64,000 nucleotides of DNA from Nectonema munidae (taxonomy: Eukaryota > Nematomorpha > Nectonematoida > Nectonematidae): NCBI GenBank assembly GCA_030549495.1, contig JAUIRK010000974.1:310001-374000 (forward strand), read 5' to 3'. The position numbers and the translations under genes are program-made. Positions within the stretch are counted from its first letter, which is position 1. The number at the start of each line of letters is the position of its first letter. A model generated the notes under the pieces. The model was not told where the DNA came from and did no database searches. It saw only the letters and a list, made by a program, of their open reading frames with translations. This document shows positions 12,000-23,845 of this stretch, in pieces.

Positions 12000-14880
12000 A
12001 TGGATGATAATGTTATTAGGCCAAAAGAAATTTATGCCCCTGTTAACGAAGAACAAAGTGGCAAGCTATGGAATTATTGGTTTAGAAGTTCCACATACTA
12101 CCTCGGTTGTTTAAAATAACTTAATATAAAACAAACTTGAGGTCCTGTTTTTGCACTTGATTCTCGACGTTGCATAAACCATCCAAAATGTGTCAAGTTA
12201 TTATTTGTTATAAAGCAGTTTGAAGGAGCATATGTCAAGTAATTCAATGAGATTTTCAACTAGCTGACGAAACAGTGGACTTCTTTTTTCAATCCTTGAA
12301 TGTGTTGTTTTAAAACGGCAATTTTAAAGTTGTAACGGCCGATAAACATAGGGATCTTTTTATAAGGGATTCTCTTATTTCTGGATTAAGAAATAGTTCT
12401 CGAAAAAGGCTTCTGGAAAATTGTTTTGAAAAATTTAAAGGGCTTCGAAGTCAATACAGCCGTTAACCAAACTAAAGCCACAAAACAAGTCATAAATAGA
12501 AGCAAAGTTATGGGTCAAATATAGTAGTTGAAAAATAGTTTGAAAATATTGAAAAACTAGCTCAACTGGCTTATTCTTTCGTAAATTCATCAAAAAAATA
12601 AAAATGTTAGTTTTGTGGAGGTAAAAGACATTCTATAGAAAACTGTACAATTTGTCTAGCAAAATTCAAATGTGGAAAAATTGGGCTTTTTTCTAAGTTA
12701 TGTAAGTTATCAAATAAGAATGCTTCCAAAACTAATATAAGATAATCGAAGAGTATAGATTGTTTAAATGGCATAAAGTGCCAAGCTCTTAGTACAGATA
12801 ATTTTATGGGTAGAGATACTGAAGTGTATTTTTAAAGCTAAAATTATACCATTTCAAAGAAAGTGTAAGCATGGTTTCAAGCAAATTTAAAGTAAAAGCA
12901 TTAGGAAATGTTTGCATTTCTTTACAAACCAAGAACAAATACTATGGAAATAAAGAATTTCTGATTTTTTACATTTTACCAGAGGCAACAGAAAGCAGGA
13001 AATTTAATGAAGAAGATGAAAGGTTCATAAGCACTTAAATTTGACGATTACTAAAAACTGGAGTTATTGAGGAAAACAATTCTCTCAAGCGAACAAAAGT
13101 TGTTTTAGTGCCAAAACTTTTGGGAGAAAAAAGAATAGTGGTAGATTTCTCAGAAACTAAAAATAAATACAACTTACCTGTTGCTCATCATTTACCTGAT
13201 ATGAATAAATTGGCTACCAAAGTAGTCAAATTCAAATATTTCAGCCTAATTTATCTTCCAGAAGCTTACTATCAAGTTGAGCTAGAAAAAGATGAACGAT
13301 TTATACTGGTTTTGAATCCAATGGTCGGCGCTTTCAATTCATAAAAATTCCTATGAGAGTCAACAACGGTGCTTCTGCTTTTCAACGATTCATCAACAAC
13401 TTTATTTATCATAACAACCTTTCAAATACTTTCTCTTACATATATGATGTCATTGAAAGTGGTAATACTTCAGAAGAGCGTAATAAGCATCTAAAGCGGT
13501 TACTTGAGGGAGAGAAGATTTCATTTGAAAGAGATGCCAATACCCTCAAAAATGGCGAATTGAAAAGAATGATGGGATTTTATATTATGCAAAATGGTTT
13601 TGCGATTATTCGACAATTCAAACCTTCAGAAAAGTGTTATTTTTTCCTCTCAAAGGTGAATAATAAATAGTTTATAGAGCAGGAAATTTGAAATTCAGCT
13701 TTAGGTCAAATTAAAAAGGTATGTCATTGGTTCTTGAGACGCAAACTTCAGATAAAACGATCGCAGCATCACTATTACTAGAAGGAAGACCAGTTTTTTT
13801 CTCTAAGACCCTCAGAAAACTGAAAAAATATCCACATCCTCGAAAAGGAGGCATCACTTTGTAAGGGAAAATAACCTACCATTTTCAATGGACGAAATAA
13901 AAATTTGAACAAAAAACTCTTAAGTTTGATGTAAATGGAAATAAAGATTTTTTAAATCTGATAGTTATCACATTATTAAATCTGCATAACCACTGGCGGA
14001 TCCAGAGGGGGCAGCTAGGATTAGGCCCCCCTTATGAAGAATGGTTTCAGAAATTCCCCTTACTGATTTTGCTATTTCCTAAAGCATCAAAGCTTGTATG
14101 GTAGTATTTTACTAGTATTTTTTAATGTTGCCCCCATATGGTCAATTTATGGATTCACCACTGTGCATAACCGCTTGACAGATTATATCAATTGGCTTTA
14201 AAGCTCCCTTGATACCAAAAAATAAAAATAAATATATTGTCACTATCATTGATGAGTATTCAAGATTATCTTTTGCTTACGCTTGTAAAGACCTTAGGAC
14301 AAGCAGTGTCATCAAATGTGTGCAAAATTTATTCAAGATGTTTGGGCAACCCCAATACATACATTCAGATCGGGGTAAGTCATTTGTTTCAAATAAACTT
14401 AATTTTTTTTTACCTAAAATAATCGCGTCTGGCTTTTCAACAGCCTATACCGCAGGAAACTCACAATTTGGGGAACCATCACTCTAGCCACTGAAAGTCA
14501 TGGACTACCTATTGAAAATTAAGAAGAAACCTTCAAACTTCCTGTCCAATGAACTCTTTGGAACACATCAACTAACCAAACAACTACACATGATAGAATA
14601 TTTACGTTCAAAAGAATTCAACAACTGCTTCGATAAAAAATTTCCCATCTTATACAAAGGTAAGCCTCAAGTAGAATTGGTGAACATCTTGAAAGTAAAT
14701 CCGCAGTGTGCATAAGTAAGGATTCAAAATGGAAAAGAAAAAACAGTAGCTCTGAAACATTTCGCTCCTAGCAGCCAAGCAGCTTTCCTACATGATCCAG
14801 AAACTAGCTATGATAAATATCCTGTCCAGAAAGAGGCAAAGACTAGTAAGAAGATTTGGGTTCTTCTAGTTGAGAAGATT
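12000..14880 (+). mobile_element. Ty3/Gypsy LTR-retrotransposon fossil (gag-pol interior)
   Basis: The interior of a Ty3/Gypsy-type element lies on the plus strand in the usual gene order. A gag-like region starts near 12000 and includes CCHC zinc-knuckle-like words around 12608-12710. A reverse transcriptase region lies around 13100-13670, and an integrase core (VTIIDEYSRLSFAY, FGQPQYIHSDRGKSF) around 14209-14490. The copy is broken, with well over five interruptions, and looks old. No flanking LTR pair could be matched by eye. A small hAT-type MITE sits inside it. Family placement is from the order and flavour of the domains. Confidence 0.75.
13991..14163. mobile_element. hAT-type MITE inserted in the Gypsy fossil
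   Basis: A 173-base element starting CACTGGCGGATCCA and ending TGGATTCACCACTG; the ends are imperfect inverted repeats of 14 bases with three mismatches. The eight bases TGCATAAC occur directly before (13983-13990) and directly after (14164-14171), a classic hAT target-site duplication. It has no coding capacity and is younger than the retroelement it interrupts. Confidence 0.85.
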
Positions 14881-15412
14881 GTAATATTTAAATTACATTA
14901 TATGAATGTTCCACAATAATATCTCTTTTTCTTCTCCTTCTTTACAGTTATTCAGTATTCACATTATATTTTGAACACTGAACAACGCTAATTTTCCTTG
15001 ATCATATCTTGCATCTTTGGTTATACAAAATAAAAATATCACACCTTTTGCTACTGAAATTACTTCATTTTTGCAAAGCACATTTTTGTTGAATCAAATA
15101 AGCTCTTGTTTTCAGTCATTCCCTGTTTTCACAACAGTCAGTAATCAAATTGAAGTGTTAAGAAGACTGTCAGATGAATCAGTGAACGCGATAAGCATCA
15201 TTTAATAGTATAGTCATTAGTTATAGTATTGCCTTAAGATATTGTCTTAAAAAAATTTTTTTAATCAAAATTTTACATAAAAAATAATTAGCAATTTATA
15301 ATTTAAAATGGAAAAAAATATGTATTTTTACTGAAAAGTGAATTGATAACAAATTTGTTCATATTTTAATGTAAATTGTATAAATATTTTGTTAAGAAAC
15401 ACAAAATCTATA
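14881..15412. other. AT-rich stretch between retroelement and MITE
   Basis: No coding content recognised. The left part may include the distal part of the Gypsy fossil, but no terminal repeat was identified. Confidence 0.35.
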
Positions 15413-15544
15413 TTAACCCATTTAAGGCCAAGCATAGCAGACGATATCTAAAAAAAAACGCAGACGATTTATTTAAAAAAATTAAAAAAAAAAAGAAAAA
15501 AAAAAAAATTATTTTAAAAAAAAGAAAAGGGGGGAATGGGTTAA
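15413..15544. mobile_element. piggyBac-type MITE, copy 2
   Basis: Bounded by TTAA and sharing with copy 1 (6423-6561) the left terminus TTAACCCAT, the internal words CAGACGATAT and CGCAGACGATTTAT, and the right terminus AATGGGTTAA. The middle is replaced by an A-rich expansion and a short G run, so this copy is more degraded. It has no coding capacity. Confidence 0.8.
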
Positions 15545-17590
15545 AATATAAATTAGTTTATGAGAAACAGGTTAAAATTTCCTATTTTTGACAAAAGCTT
15601 TTTTTGTGGTAATTTAGATTCTGCATATAATTTCAGAATTTAGATACTCGGTTTTATTTTCAAACATAATTCAGTCTTGAAAATTTTTGTCAAATATTTT
15701 TCCCAACATTTTGAAACATCGAAGTTTAGAGTAAATTCTAGGAATTTAAAACTTTTAGGGCTCAGATTTTGAAAGCGAATCGCCTGCATCATTTCAAATG
15801 ACTTTTTTTTTATATAATTAAAATAGATTTCATTTAATGAGACAGTGGTGCCTAATTGAGCTTGAAGGGATTAAAAGAAATTTATAAAATGAAACAAAAA
15901 TGTTTTAATTTTTTAAATTAACCTAGACAGAAGGAATTTTAATAAATATTAGATTTGGTTGATCTAATTCAAAAATATTGACTTTATTGACCTATAAAAA
16001 TTTTAAAATTAAAAAGTAGAGCTATTATAATAATTCTTCAACTAATCCCAAAAACGTTAATTGAAAAAATTGACTTTTTTGACCTATGTAATCAGTATCA
16101 CTTATATCACCCTCTATATTTCATTCATGATTATAGCAATTCTTTATACAAAGCGAGCTATATTTTGCCAGTTGGGAAAAGCAATTGCATTTTACTTTCA
16201 TTTGATTCCTAGTCATTTCATGAAATAACAAAATCACTAGGGAATTTATGAAACACTAGTGAACTCGTGAAAGAGATAAATCAACAAGTAAGATTAGTTT
16301 TTGTCTAATGTTCAAGCTTCATCTTATGATAATAATTAAAAAAAAAAATTAATCTTGAAAAAATAAATATATAAATTTATTTAGAAAAGCAGTAAATAAT
16401 TCAAAAAAATACTTTAAATATATTTCAAATGTGTTTTATGTGTATGCGTGTGGTTTTGGTGTATTATAAACAAAAGCATATATTTTTTACTCACATTCAA
16501 CCATCGCATGACAAAATTTTTCGATAGAGGGGCCAGCAAAAAATTTGTTTGAGCAGTTATTTAAAACTTTTTTGTTCGCATAAACGGACACTAGGAATGT
16601 GAAATGCAATAACAAGGACTTTCTTTGTTGTTCCTTTTATTGCATTTTTGAGGACTATAAATACTAATCACAATGATCGTATCATTTATTAATGTTATTC
16701 AGGCAATACTCAAAAAAGTTTTGATTGAATTAACAGTACCAAAAATTAAAAAAAATAAAGTAGTTTCTGTATTCAAAGCAAACAAACTTATGACTTTTTA
16801 GAAAGTTAAAAATGAAGAAACTATTCCTACATTAGTATAGAAGAGTACCAACTTCAAAATGGGTTGTTTTTGGGCCACATAAGACCGTATTGAATTACGA
16901 TAGGCTAAACAAAATAAATTTCTCTTTATCTTCTCAAAGGCAATATCCTAGAATATATGCAGGTGATGGAGCATAAGAATGAAGTTTGCGCAAAAACTTT
17001 ACAAAATATGGAGAGGAAGCAGGAGATAAGAAAGAATCATTCAACTAAATCAAAAAAAAGGAGATGACAAATGGGAATCTTTTTTCGAATTGATGAACAG
17101 TGTTACTCGTGAATTCCGGTATCCCAAATTTTTAGTGTTCTTTTTTTGGAATCCATTGAAAATAAAAATATGAAATTTAGTATTCAGTGTTCTTTTATCA
17201 TTTTTTTATCACAAATTTGAGAAAAAAAAGGTATTCCAAAAAAGGTCTGCCCAGAAAAAATTCTGGATTATGTATTTTTTCTAGAGGAGAGCTAGTAGAT
17301 CAAACATCAGGTTAAGATAAAAAGATATGGAGACATTTGTATAATACCTCCACTTTTATAATACAAAGTAAATAATCTGACAAATAAATCGACTGATTAA
17401 TTTTCTTGCAAACCAATATTTAATAATTTCAAATAGAAGAGTAGGAATTTTTTTTGAAAATATTTTAGCTTTTAAGAAAGTTATAAAAATAAGGTGGGGT
17501 AAATCAGTCAAAACGCTATTTTTCAATGGAATATATGTTAACTACAGTAAGACTTTTTAAAATAAAATTAAACCTGAAAAAATATATATA
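15545..17590. other. AT-rich intergenic stretch
   Basis: No gene recognised. A segment near 16349-16400 resembles 17567-17620, which contains the reductase poly(A) signal, as an imperfect direct repeat of about 50 bases. Otherwise only low-complexity AT-rich DNA is seen. Confidence 0.4.
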
Positions 17591-17592
17591 AA

Positions 17593-17598
17593 TTTATT
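17593..17598 (-). promoter_or_regulatory. Poly(A) signal of the reductase gene
   Basis: AATAAA on the minus strand, about 47 bases beyond the stop codon of the sepiapterin reductase-like gene. Confidence 0.7.
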
Positions 17599-17644
17599 TA
17601 GAAAATCACTAATTACTCTGAAGATAAAGGAAAAGATGGAATGA

Positions 17645-18514
17645 TTAAGGGTTGATGACATCTAAATAATCAACGAAATTTCCAGAAACATAAGAACCAG
17701 TTGTGAGAAGATGGATGAGTTTAAGGCAAGACCAACGCATGTCCACGAAGCGGTCATTTAACTGTATGTCGTGGAAGAGCGACTGGACTTCAGAATTATG
17801 ACTAGAACGAACGATTGTATCAAACATCTTGGTATTCATTGGACCTGGGCCATAACTGAGAACAGACAAGTCATTGGAGTGAGAGGATTCCAAAGCTAAA
17901 ACCTTGAAGAACATATTTCTGGCAGCTTTGACGGAGCAGTAGAGAGAAAGCGATTTTACAGCGTCATATGCAAGAAGAGAGGAGACGTTCACGATGAAGA
18001 GGGCGGGAACAACGCCCTTAAACAACGAAAGGAATTTGTTGTTGAAAGCGATACACGATGTCAAGTTTGTCGCGTAAAAGTCCTCCACGTCCGCCAAGCT
18101 GAATTGCGAACACGGAGTTTCTATCCTGCCAAGAGTGCCGGCATTGTGAATCATCAGCGCCTGCTCATAATCTCTGGTATTCACTTCAAAGAGCAGGGTG
18201 TGGAAGAAGGTGTTCAGGGATTCTTCCGAAATGCAAGAGAGGTCGTACTGAATGACAATCACTCTACAACTGCCATCATTCTTCGCCTCTATTTCTTGAG
18301 CTAGTGACTTCAAAGCGACAACATCTCTTGCAGTCACCACTAAGATGGACTTGGCTTTCGTACACCGCGTTCCGAATTCAAAAGCAAGAACACGACCAAA
18401 ACCGAAGCTCGCTCCCGTTACCACCATCAACGTGGGCACATCAAACGAAAACTTCAAAGTGCTGAAGCGTTCTTCTCCATCATCTTGCATATCATCATCA
18501 CTTTTCATGATCAA
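17645..18514 (-). CDS. Sepiapterin reductase-like short-chain dehydrogenase
   Basis: A single uninterrupted frame of 289 residues. It has the SDR NADPH-binding motif TGASFGFG (residues 33-40), a TAR triplet typical of NADPH users (61-63), NAG (124-126), the catalytic Ser in NVSS (178-179) and YCSVK (Tyr192, Lys196). NAGTLGRIE, YATNLTS, YCSVKAARNMFFKVLALE and YGPGPMNT match the sepiapterin reductase subfamily closely, as does a C-terminal VDYLD whose Asp corresponds to the residue that anchors the pterin. In the family this cytosolic enzyme makes the last step of tetrahydrobiopterin, the cofactor of aromatic amino acid hydroxylases. The product is about 25 residues longer than usual, mostly an acidic N-terminal extension; Met3 is an alternative start. 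No intron is evident, so it may be a compact gene or an expressed retrocopy. Confidence 0.9.
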   Translation of the reverse strand: MIMKSDDDMQDDGEERFSTLKFSFDVPTLMVVTGASFGFGRVLAFEFGTRCTKAKSILVVTARDVVALKSLAQEIEAKNDGSCRVIVIQYDLSCISEESLNTFFHTLLFEVNTRDYEQALMIHNAGTLGRIETPCSQFSLADVEDFYATNLTSCIAFNNKFLSLFKGVVPALFIVNVSSLLAYDAVKSLSLYCSVKAARNMFFKVLALESSHSNDLSVLSYGPGPMNTKMFDTIVRSSHNSEVQSLFHDIQLNDRFVDMRWSCLKLIHLLTTGSYVSGNFVDYLDVINP

Positions 18515-19340
18515 TATAAGAGAAATAAAAATTGTAAGAGAATAATTCTTGAACCAGCATCATCGTAAGCACGATCTTTCATACATCTCAGTAAAATAAC
18601 TAGCACAACGTACCAAGAATATTTAAATCATTCCTTTCTTTGACATACTTCCACACTCACCTTATTGGTGTAAAGAGTAGAGGCAGAGATGTGTGCAGAA
18701 CGGGAATGCTGCCTGCTTAGATTGCTATGCAGTAGTAACAGCAACGCAGCAAAACACAAGCAAAATGCGTCACAAAGGAAATACACTGAGGGGTGTTATC
18801 ACAAGCGTCTTTTTGCCCAAACGCACTTAAATAAAGAAAAGCACCGTGAGCAACAAAATCTCTCTTTTCGCGCTATATACGCTTCGCGAAAGCATAAAAA
18901 TGCAAGCTCGAGTGAGTATCAATCGAACAAAAAAGTAAAACACGAATATGATAGATGTAAAGAATGCTGAGAAGGCATGGGTTTAACGTTAAAAGATGTA
19001 AGGAAGCTGGTCAAAACAATATTGGTAGAAATTATTTTGAATAAAAGTTTTACTTTTAAATACTTTTTGTAGTTTGAAGAATGCTTGATAACCTACAAAT
19101 ACTGCGATTGTGGAGTCGATATGATTCGCTAACTAATATAATTTAGGAGTCGGATATTGAAGTAATTTTTCAAGGTATTTTTAAATAATGAAAAATGAGT
19201 TTAATTTTCCTAATCAAATTGATTCGTCACTCTTTAGTCTAGGGCGGAAATAAGAGTTGAATTTAAATGCGCTAAATTTTAAAGAATTTGGAGTCAGAGT
19301 AGAAGGACTTTAATAAAAATTTCGAAAGCATACTTTAGAA
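18515..19340. other. Upstream region of the reductase gene
   Basis: Less AT-rich than the flanks. On the minus strand a TATATA word set in CG-rich sequence lies near 18873-18890, about 360 bases before the reductase start, and could be a core promoter. The plus-strand frame at 18689-18970 has no recognisable content and was not called as a gene. Confidence 0.3.
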
Positions 19341-19597
19341 CAGAGGTACTCAATTGGCGGTCCGCGGTGCGAATTCGGACCTTTTGAGTTTCGTAGTTGG
19401 ACCCGAGGCGAACATTATTATTAAAAATTTCAAATCATTATTTATTATTAAAATGAACATTTATTTGTTAATGAAATTATAATTTTATTATTCTTTTCTG
19501 AGATGGTTGTTTTATTTTCTTTATTTCATGTAATAAAATTTTTTGAACCTATGCATACACTGGAACTTGTCTAACTGGCCCTAGTTGAGTAGCACTG
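19341..19597. mobile_element. hAT-type MITE with 8-base target duplication
   Basis: A 257-base element. The left end reads CAGAGGTACTCAATT; the right end, read on the minus strand, CAGTGCTACTCAACT. CTTTAGAA directly precedes (19333-19340) and follows (19598-19605) it. The terminal CAG and 8-base duplication identify a non-autonomous hAT element; the interior is AT-rich and non-coding. Confidence 0.88.
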
Positions 19598-19605
19598 CTT
19601 TAGAA

Positions 19606-21868
19606 GGTAGAGTAAAATGTACAAATTAAAAAATATTCATAATTAGAATTTTATTAATTAAAAAATTAATTAATATTAATTAAGTGCTATGAATTAAATT
19701 ATTCATAACACTTAAAGCAAACTTTCTTCTTAAGTTTGTGAAGACAATTTTTGCGATATTTGAAGAAAATTGGAAAAATTCTAGCTTTACATTCCGGCTC
19801 AAAACACACTCTTCGTTTGCAAGAAGATAAATTTAATGGAGAGATTCCGCTTGTACAGATCCATAAGGTGGTAAAATCAGTTTTATTTATAAAGAAGGTT
19901 TTTGTGCTTTTTCATACAAGTTTTGGCTAAACTGAATCGAAGTTTTCTAAGTACTTTTTTGTCGCTGTCTTTAGAAGAAAATTAATCTTTTATAATAAAA
20001 GTATTCAAAGAAGAAATCGATACAATTCAAAAAAACCTCATCCTACATAATTTGCAATTATAAATTATTATCATCAGCAATGTTTGGGGCAGATGCTTAA
20101 TCAATAACGATACTAAATCTAGAAGAATTCGTTATTTTAAAAACACTGATTTTCAGATAAATCTCAGAAATCCTTCAAATTCATATCTTTCGATAAAAAC
20201 TTCAAACGAAGTCTTAAGGGCCGTTTGATCCTGCAAAAATACCTACATTCTCATACTAAGCCCATATGAGGAAGCATTATGATATGTAATGCCTTTGGAA
20301 ATATTAAATATAAGCAATTCCAATAGTTAGATAAAGAAAAGTTATATCAATCAATGCTAAAAACTTGAAAGAAATAATGGAAATGCGAATCATCGCATGA
20401 TAAACGTGATATCAAAATTTTGAGAAATCCATTTGGGTTTAACTGAACTAAATGATATTCTGAAGATACAAAAGATGTCTGTTAGAAATATTAAACTCTC
20501 ATTTCCTATCTCACTCAGATCCTTTGATTAAAAATGACAGGTTTGAAACTTACAAATAGATTAAATAAATATAAAACATTTTTACGTCCATTAACAAAAA
20601 TATGCCTCCAAGCAGTAATTTGCAAGTCCACATTTACAACACCAATAGCAAACATCGTTTTTTGATTGACATAATTAATAGTTTGTTATAATGAACATAA
20701 AGTCTACATTTATTACTCATCCATTAAATGGAGTTGTTAAATACTCCAAATGCTTTCTTAGTTATAAAGATGCTGATGAGCATAAAAATTTATATATATG
20801 TATAAGAGTGACCCAAAATCATGTTAAGTCCATTTATAATATATTTTTTCATGTCAGAAATTTAAAAAAAATAAAGCAAATAAAAAAAATTTCATAAAAA
20901 TATAACATTATACCAATGAAAAAAAGTTGTCTTGAATGAAAGACACTGCGGATTTAAAACGTTCACGAAATAAACATGATTGCTTTAAAAAAGACAATGT
21001 TTGGAAGTATTGGCAATCGACTCGTAAGTTCGAACGTAAGCTGTGAAAAAAAAGTTTACTGGTGTACTCTTAGCTTTAATCGCCCACAATCAAATTATGA
21101 GAAAGAGTTCATTATAAAACAAAATAGCAAAGAAAAAATAGTGCTTTAGTTTAACTGGAACTTCAAGAAATACCTTTATCTTTGGAATTTAATTGATAAA
21201 TCTAAATATTAATTAAAAATACGAAAAGCAATTAGCTTAATCTGTTTTTCTTAAGAAAGAGTTATTGCGAAGTTTGAGTCAATTTTAGGGTATATTAAAA
21301 ATTAAACTTATTTTTCATTCTTTAAATTGGCCTTCTAGTTATAAATTTTATTAGGTACCGACTCCTTTAAATCTATAAAGTCTCACACTCTCCATTCGAA
21401 TAAGGCTGCAAGATGTTCCGGTATTATCTTTGCTTAATAACGCAAACCAGGCAATTTAGATCATCTGTCTTAAAGTTACAAAAGGGAGTTTATAAAAATG
21501 TACTCCAAATGTGATTGTTTATCTCTTCTTTTAATATGAAAACTCTTCATTTACGTATGAAGTATTTTTCATGAACAGATAATCTTTCAAAGTATTTTCT
21601 TCAGGAATAAAAGAAATTTTCTTGAAAATTTCCAAAACCATTTCTGTTCTGGTTTGATGATTCTAGAATCTGATAACACCAGGGCTAAAATGACGACTCG
21701 ACAACCCTATTCTAAGATAGAAATACGAACACTAAAATTATAGGCAATAAGCCAGAGTTTTTGAAACTTTGAAAAATTGCAGTCTGATTATTTTTTTGTT
21801 CCAAAAAAGGCCTTAAAATAAACGCCATTTAGCTAAGAATTTTTTTAAGTGTAGATTATTTAGTAAAG
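19606..21868. other. AT-rich intergenic stretch
   Basis: No gene, RNA or mobile-element terminus was recognised. Short frames such as 20691-20897 have no recognisable content and biased AT composition. Confidence 0.4.
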
Positions 21869-22282
21869 ATGGTCAACAAATCAAATATTAAAGAAAATAT
21901 TTTTAATATCTTATCACAAAACGATTTTACTAATAAAATTGCTGATCTAATGGCTGGCAATATCAACGAGCAAATCACAGATCTTAAAAATGAAATCGAA
22001 TGTTTGAAATCTGAAGGTAAACAGCTGAAAGAACAAAATTTGACAGATCTCATGAAGGAGGTTAAATCTTTAAAAACTGAAGTTAATCAATTGAAAGAAG
22101 AAAAGGTGAACTTGATTCAGGAGAAAGTTAACGCCATGGAGGGCAATGAAATCAAAAGTATACAGCTTATTGATAATTTGAAATTGAAGTGTAACATGCA
22201 AGAACAGTGTAGCCGTCGTAATAATCTTCGCATTTATGGTATGGATATTGCAAAGGACGGAAATATTAAGGGTAAATTCTAG
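21869..22282 (+). pseudogene. LINE ORF1-like coiled-coil protein fragment
   Basis: A frame of 137 residues rich in Lys, Glu, Asn and Leu. Heptad-like spacing over about residues 30-110 predicts a coiled coil, followed by EQCSRRNNLRIYGM. That word is typical of the region between coiled coil and RNA-recognition domain in ORF1 proteins of LINEs. The frame ends soon after, without the rest of ORF1, and no reverse transcriptase follows, so this is a truncated copy. A 5' fragment without its 3' partner is unusual because LINE copies normally lose the 5' side; later deletion is likely. Confidence 0.65.
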
Positions 22283-23480
22283 ATTTCTTAAACTCAAAGA
22301 TAAAATTGGATATATCCAATTGTCTTTTTATATTATATATCACGATTTTACAAATTTTATCACAAATTTAAAAGATTTTGGCCGAAAATTCGATCAAAAA
22401 TTGTTAAATCTTTGAAAATTATATTTAACATTAGATAATATCGAAAAAAGAATAGCTTGTATTTGTTACTAGAGAGTCCACCTCTACCCCCGCGATAAAT
22501 CTGAGAAAATGTCACTTCATACTAGGGGAAAAATTAGTAAAAACCCAAGGGTATATATAATTTATTTAAATCTTTATTTTTGTTATAAAATTCATCATAA
22601 GATTTATATTGAATATTTATAACATAATGATGATGATGATGTAATGTAAATAACATCTTTAAAATTTTTAAATGTAAGATTTTAAACAAACACACGTTTT
22701 TAAAAAGTAGTACATTTTCTTTTGTGATATGAAGGTAGAAGAAAATACTGAAAGAAATTGTAAGATAAATACATTTGTATTCACAAGATAAATTACAAGA
22801 GCTTGCAGAAGTATATAATGAAGAGAAAAGTTCAACAAAGTATTTACATTTAACTTAATTAAAAAATAATTTACTCTCTACAACGAAAAAGAAGAGAAAA
22901 TTTAGTGAGGAATAGAAATCGGGGTGAATACCATATTCGTAATTTACACAATGTAATGTTAGAAAATAGCTCTTAAAAATAAGGTAATGAACCTTAGAAA
23001 TTATAAATGAAGTATAATCACAATGAATAATATTAGTAAAGAAATAAAGAATAAATTTAATACTAAAAAATTTATTTGAATGTCTTACTATTAATTTTTT
23101 TAATTCCGAACTCAAAAGAAGGAAAATTTAAATTTTAGTTGAATTGTTTGGTTTGGTTTTGGTTTGGTTTTGGTATAAAACTTTCGCAGAAAATTTATGC
23201 TTTTTTAGGGGGGTAATTTTTTGTGTTTGTTTTGGGGGGGGGGGGGTGGGGGCCAAAAAGTTGAATTGTTCAGAAAAGATCAAAAACCTTTAAAAAAAAT
23301 TAATTATTGAAATTGTTAATTAAAATTCTTGAAATTAAATAATATTAGTTTTAGATTATTATTGAAACTATAAAATTAATAACATATCTTTATAAAGAAG
23401 TTTTCTTGAGGTTGGCACGTAATATTGATTATATTAATATTTTTATATCCTTATTTTACACTAAAATGGGTTACTGATAA
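22283..23480. other. AT-rich stretch with (GAT)n, (TTTGG)n and G-run
   Basis: A short GAT repeat lies near 22627, repeats of TTTGG near 23145-23172, and a 12-base G run near 23234-23246 followed by TGGGGG. No gene recognised. Confidence 0.5.
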
Positions 23481-23489
23481 TTTTTAGGG

Positions 23490-23845
23490 TTCACGTTTGA
23501 AATCTATATCTGGGAAATATCTTATGAATTCCTTTTTGAAATTAGTTAGGTGAGGGATAATTTGTTTCCTTAAGTGAGAATCAAGAGTAGTGTGAACAAG
23601 AGCAGAATCCAAATTACTAAAACCTTCTACATTTTTCTTTTTATTCGATGCTGCCAGATGTCGAATTTTGATATTAAGGCTTGAATAATGTCATAGTGCA
23701 CGACGATGAGGTTATTTTTCCGTTGTAGTTTAAATATGAGAACATTCAAAGCTTCAAAGACATCCATCAGGTAAGCTTGAAGTCGCTGAACGTAATCAGA
23801 TTGCAACTTTTCATGAAGCTACTTCTTCTCGTAGTTCCCATAGCC
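23490..23845 (-). pseudogene. hAT (ZBED5-like) transposase fragment
   Basis: Minus-strand reading gives LMDVFEALNVLIFKLQRKNN and ALISKFDIWQH, then in a shifted frame DSALVHTTLDSHLRK, HLTNFKKEFIRYFPDIDF. These match the region before the C-terminal dimerisation domain of ZBED5-type hAT transposases. There is at least one frameshift, neither end was found, and the BED finger and catalytic N-terminal half are absent. Three other ZBED5-like remnants lie in this window (25430-27199, 30640-31438, 53880-54911). Confidence 0.65.

Noticed and set aside
11890-15000. LTR pair around the Gypsy fossil
   Set aside because: No pair of matching long direct repeats could be found by eye on the two sides.
18689-18970. 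Plus-strand ORF upstream of the reductase
   Set aside because: No recognisable domain and it overlaps the likely promoter of the minus-strand gene; composition alone does not support a protein.
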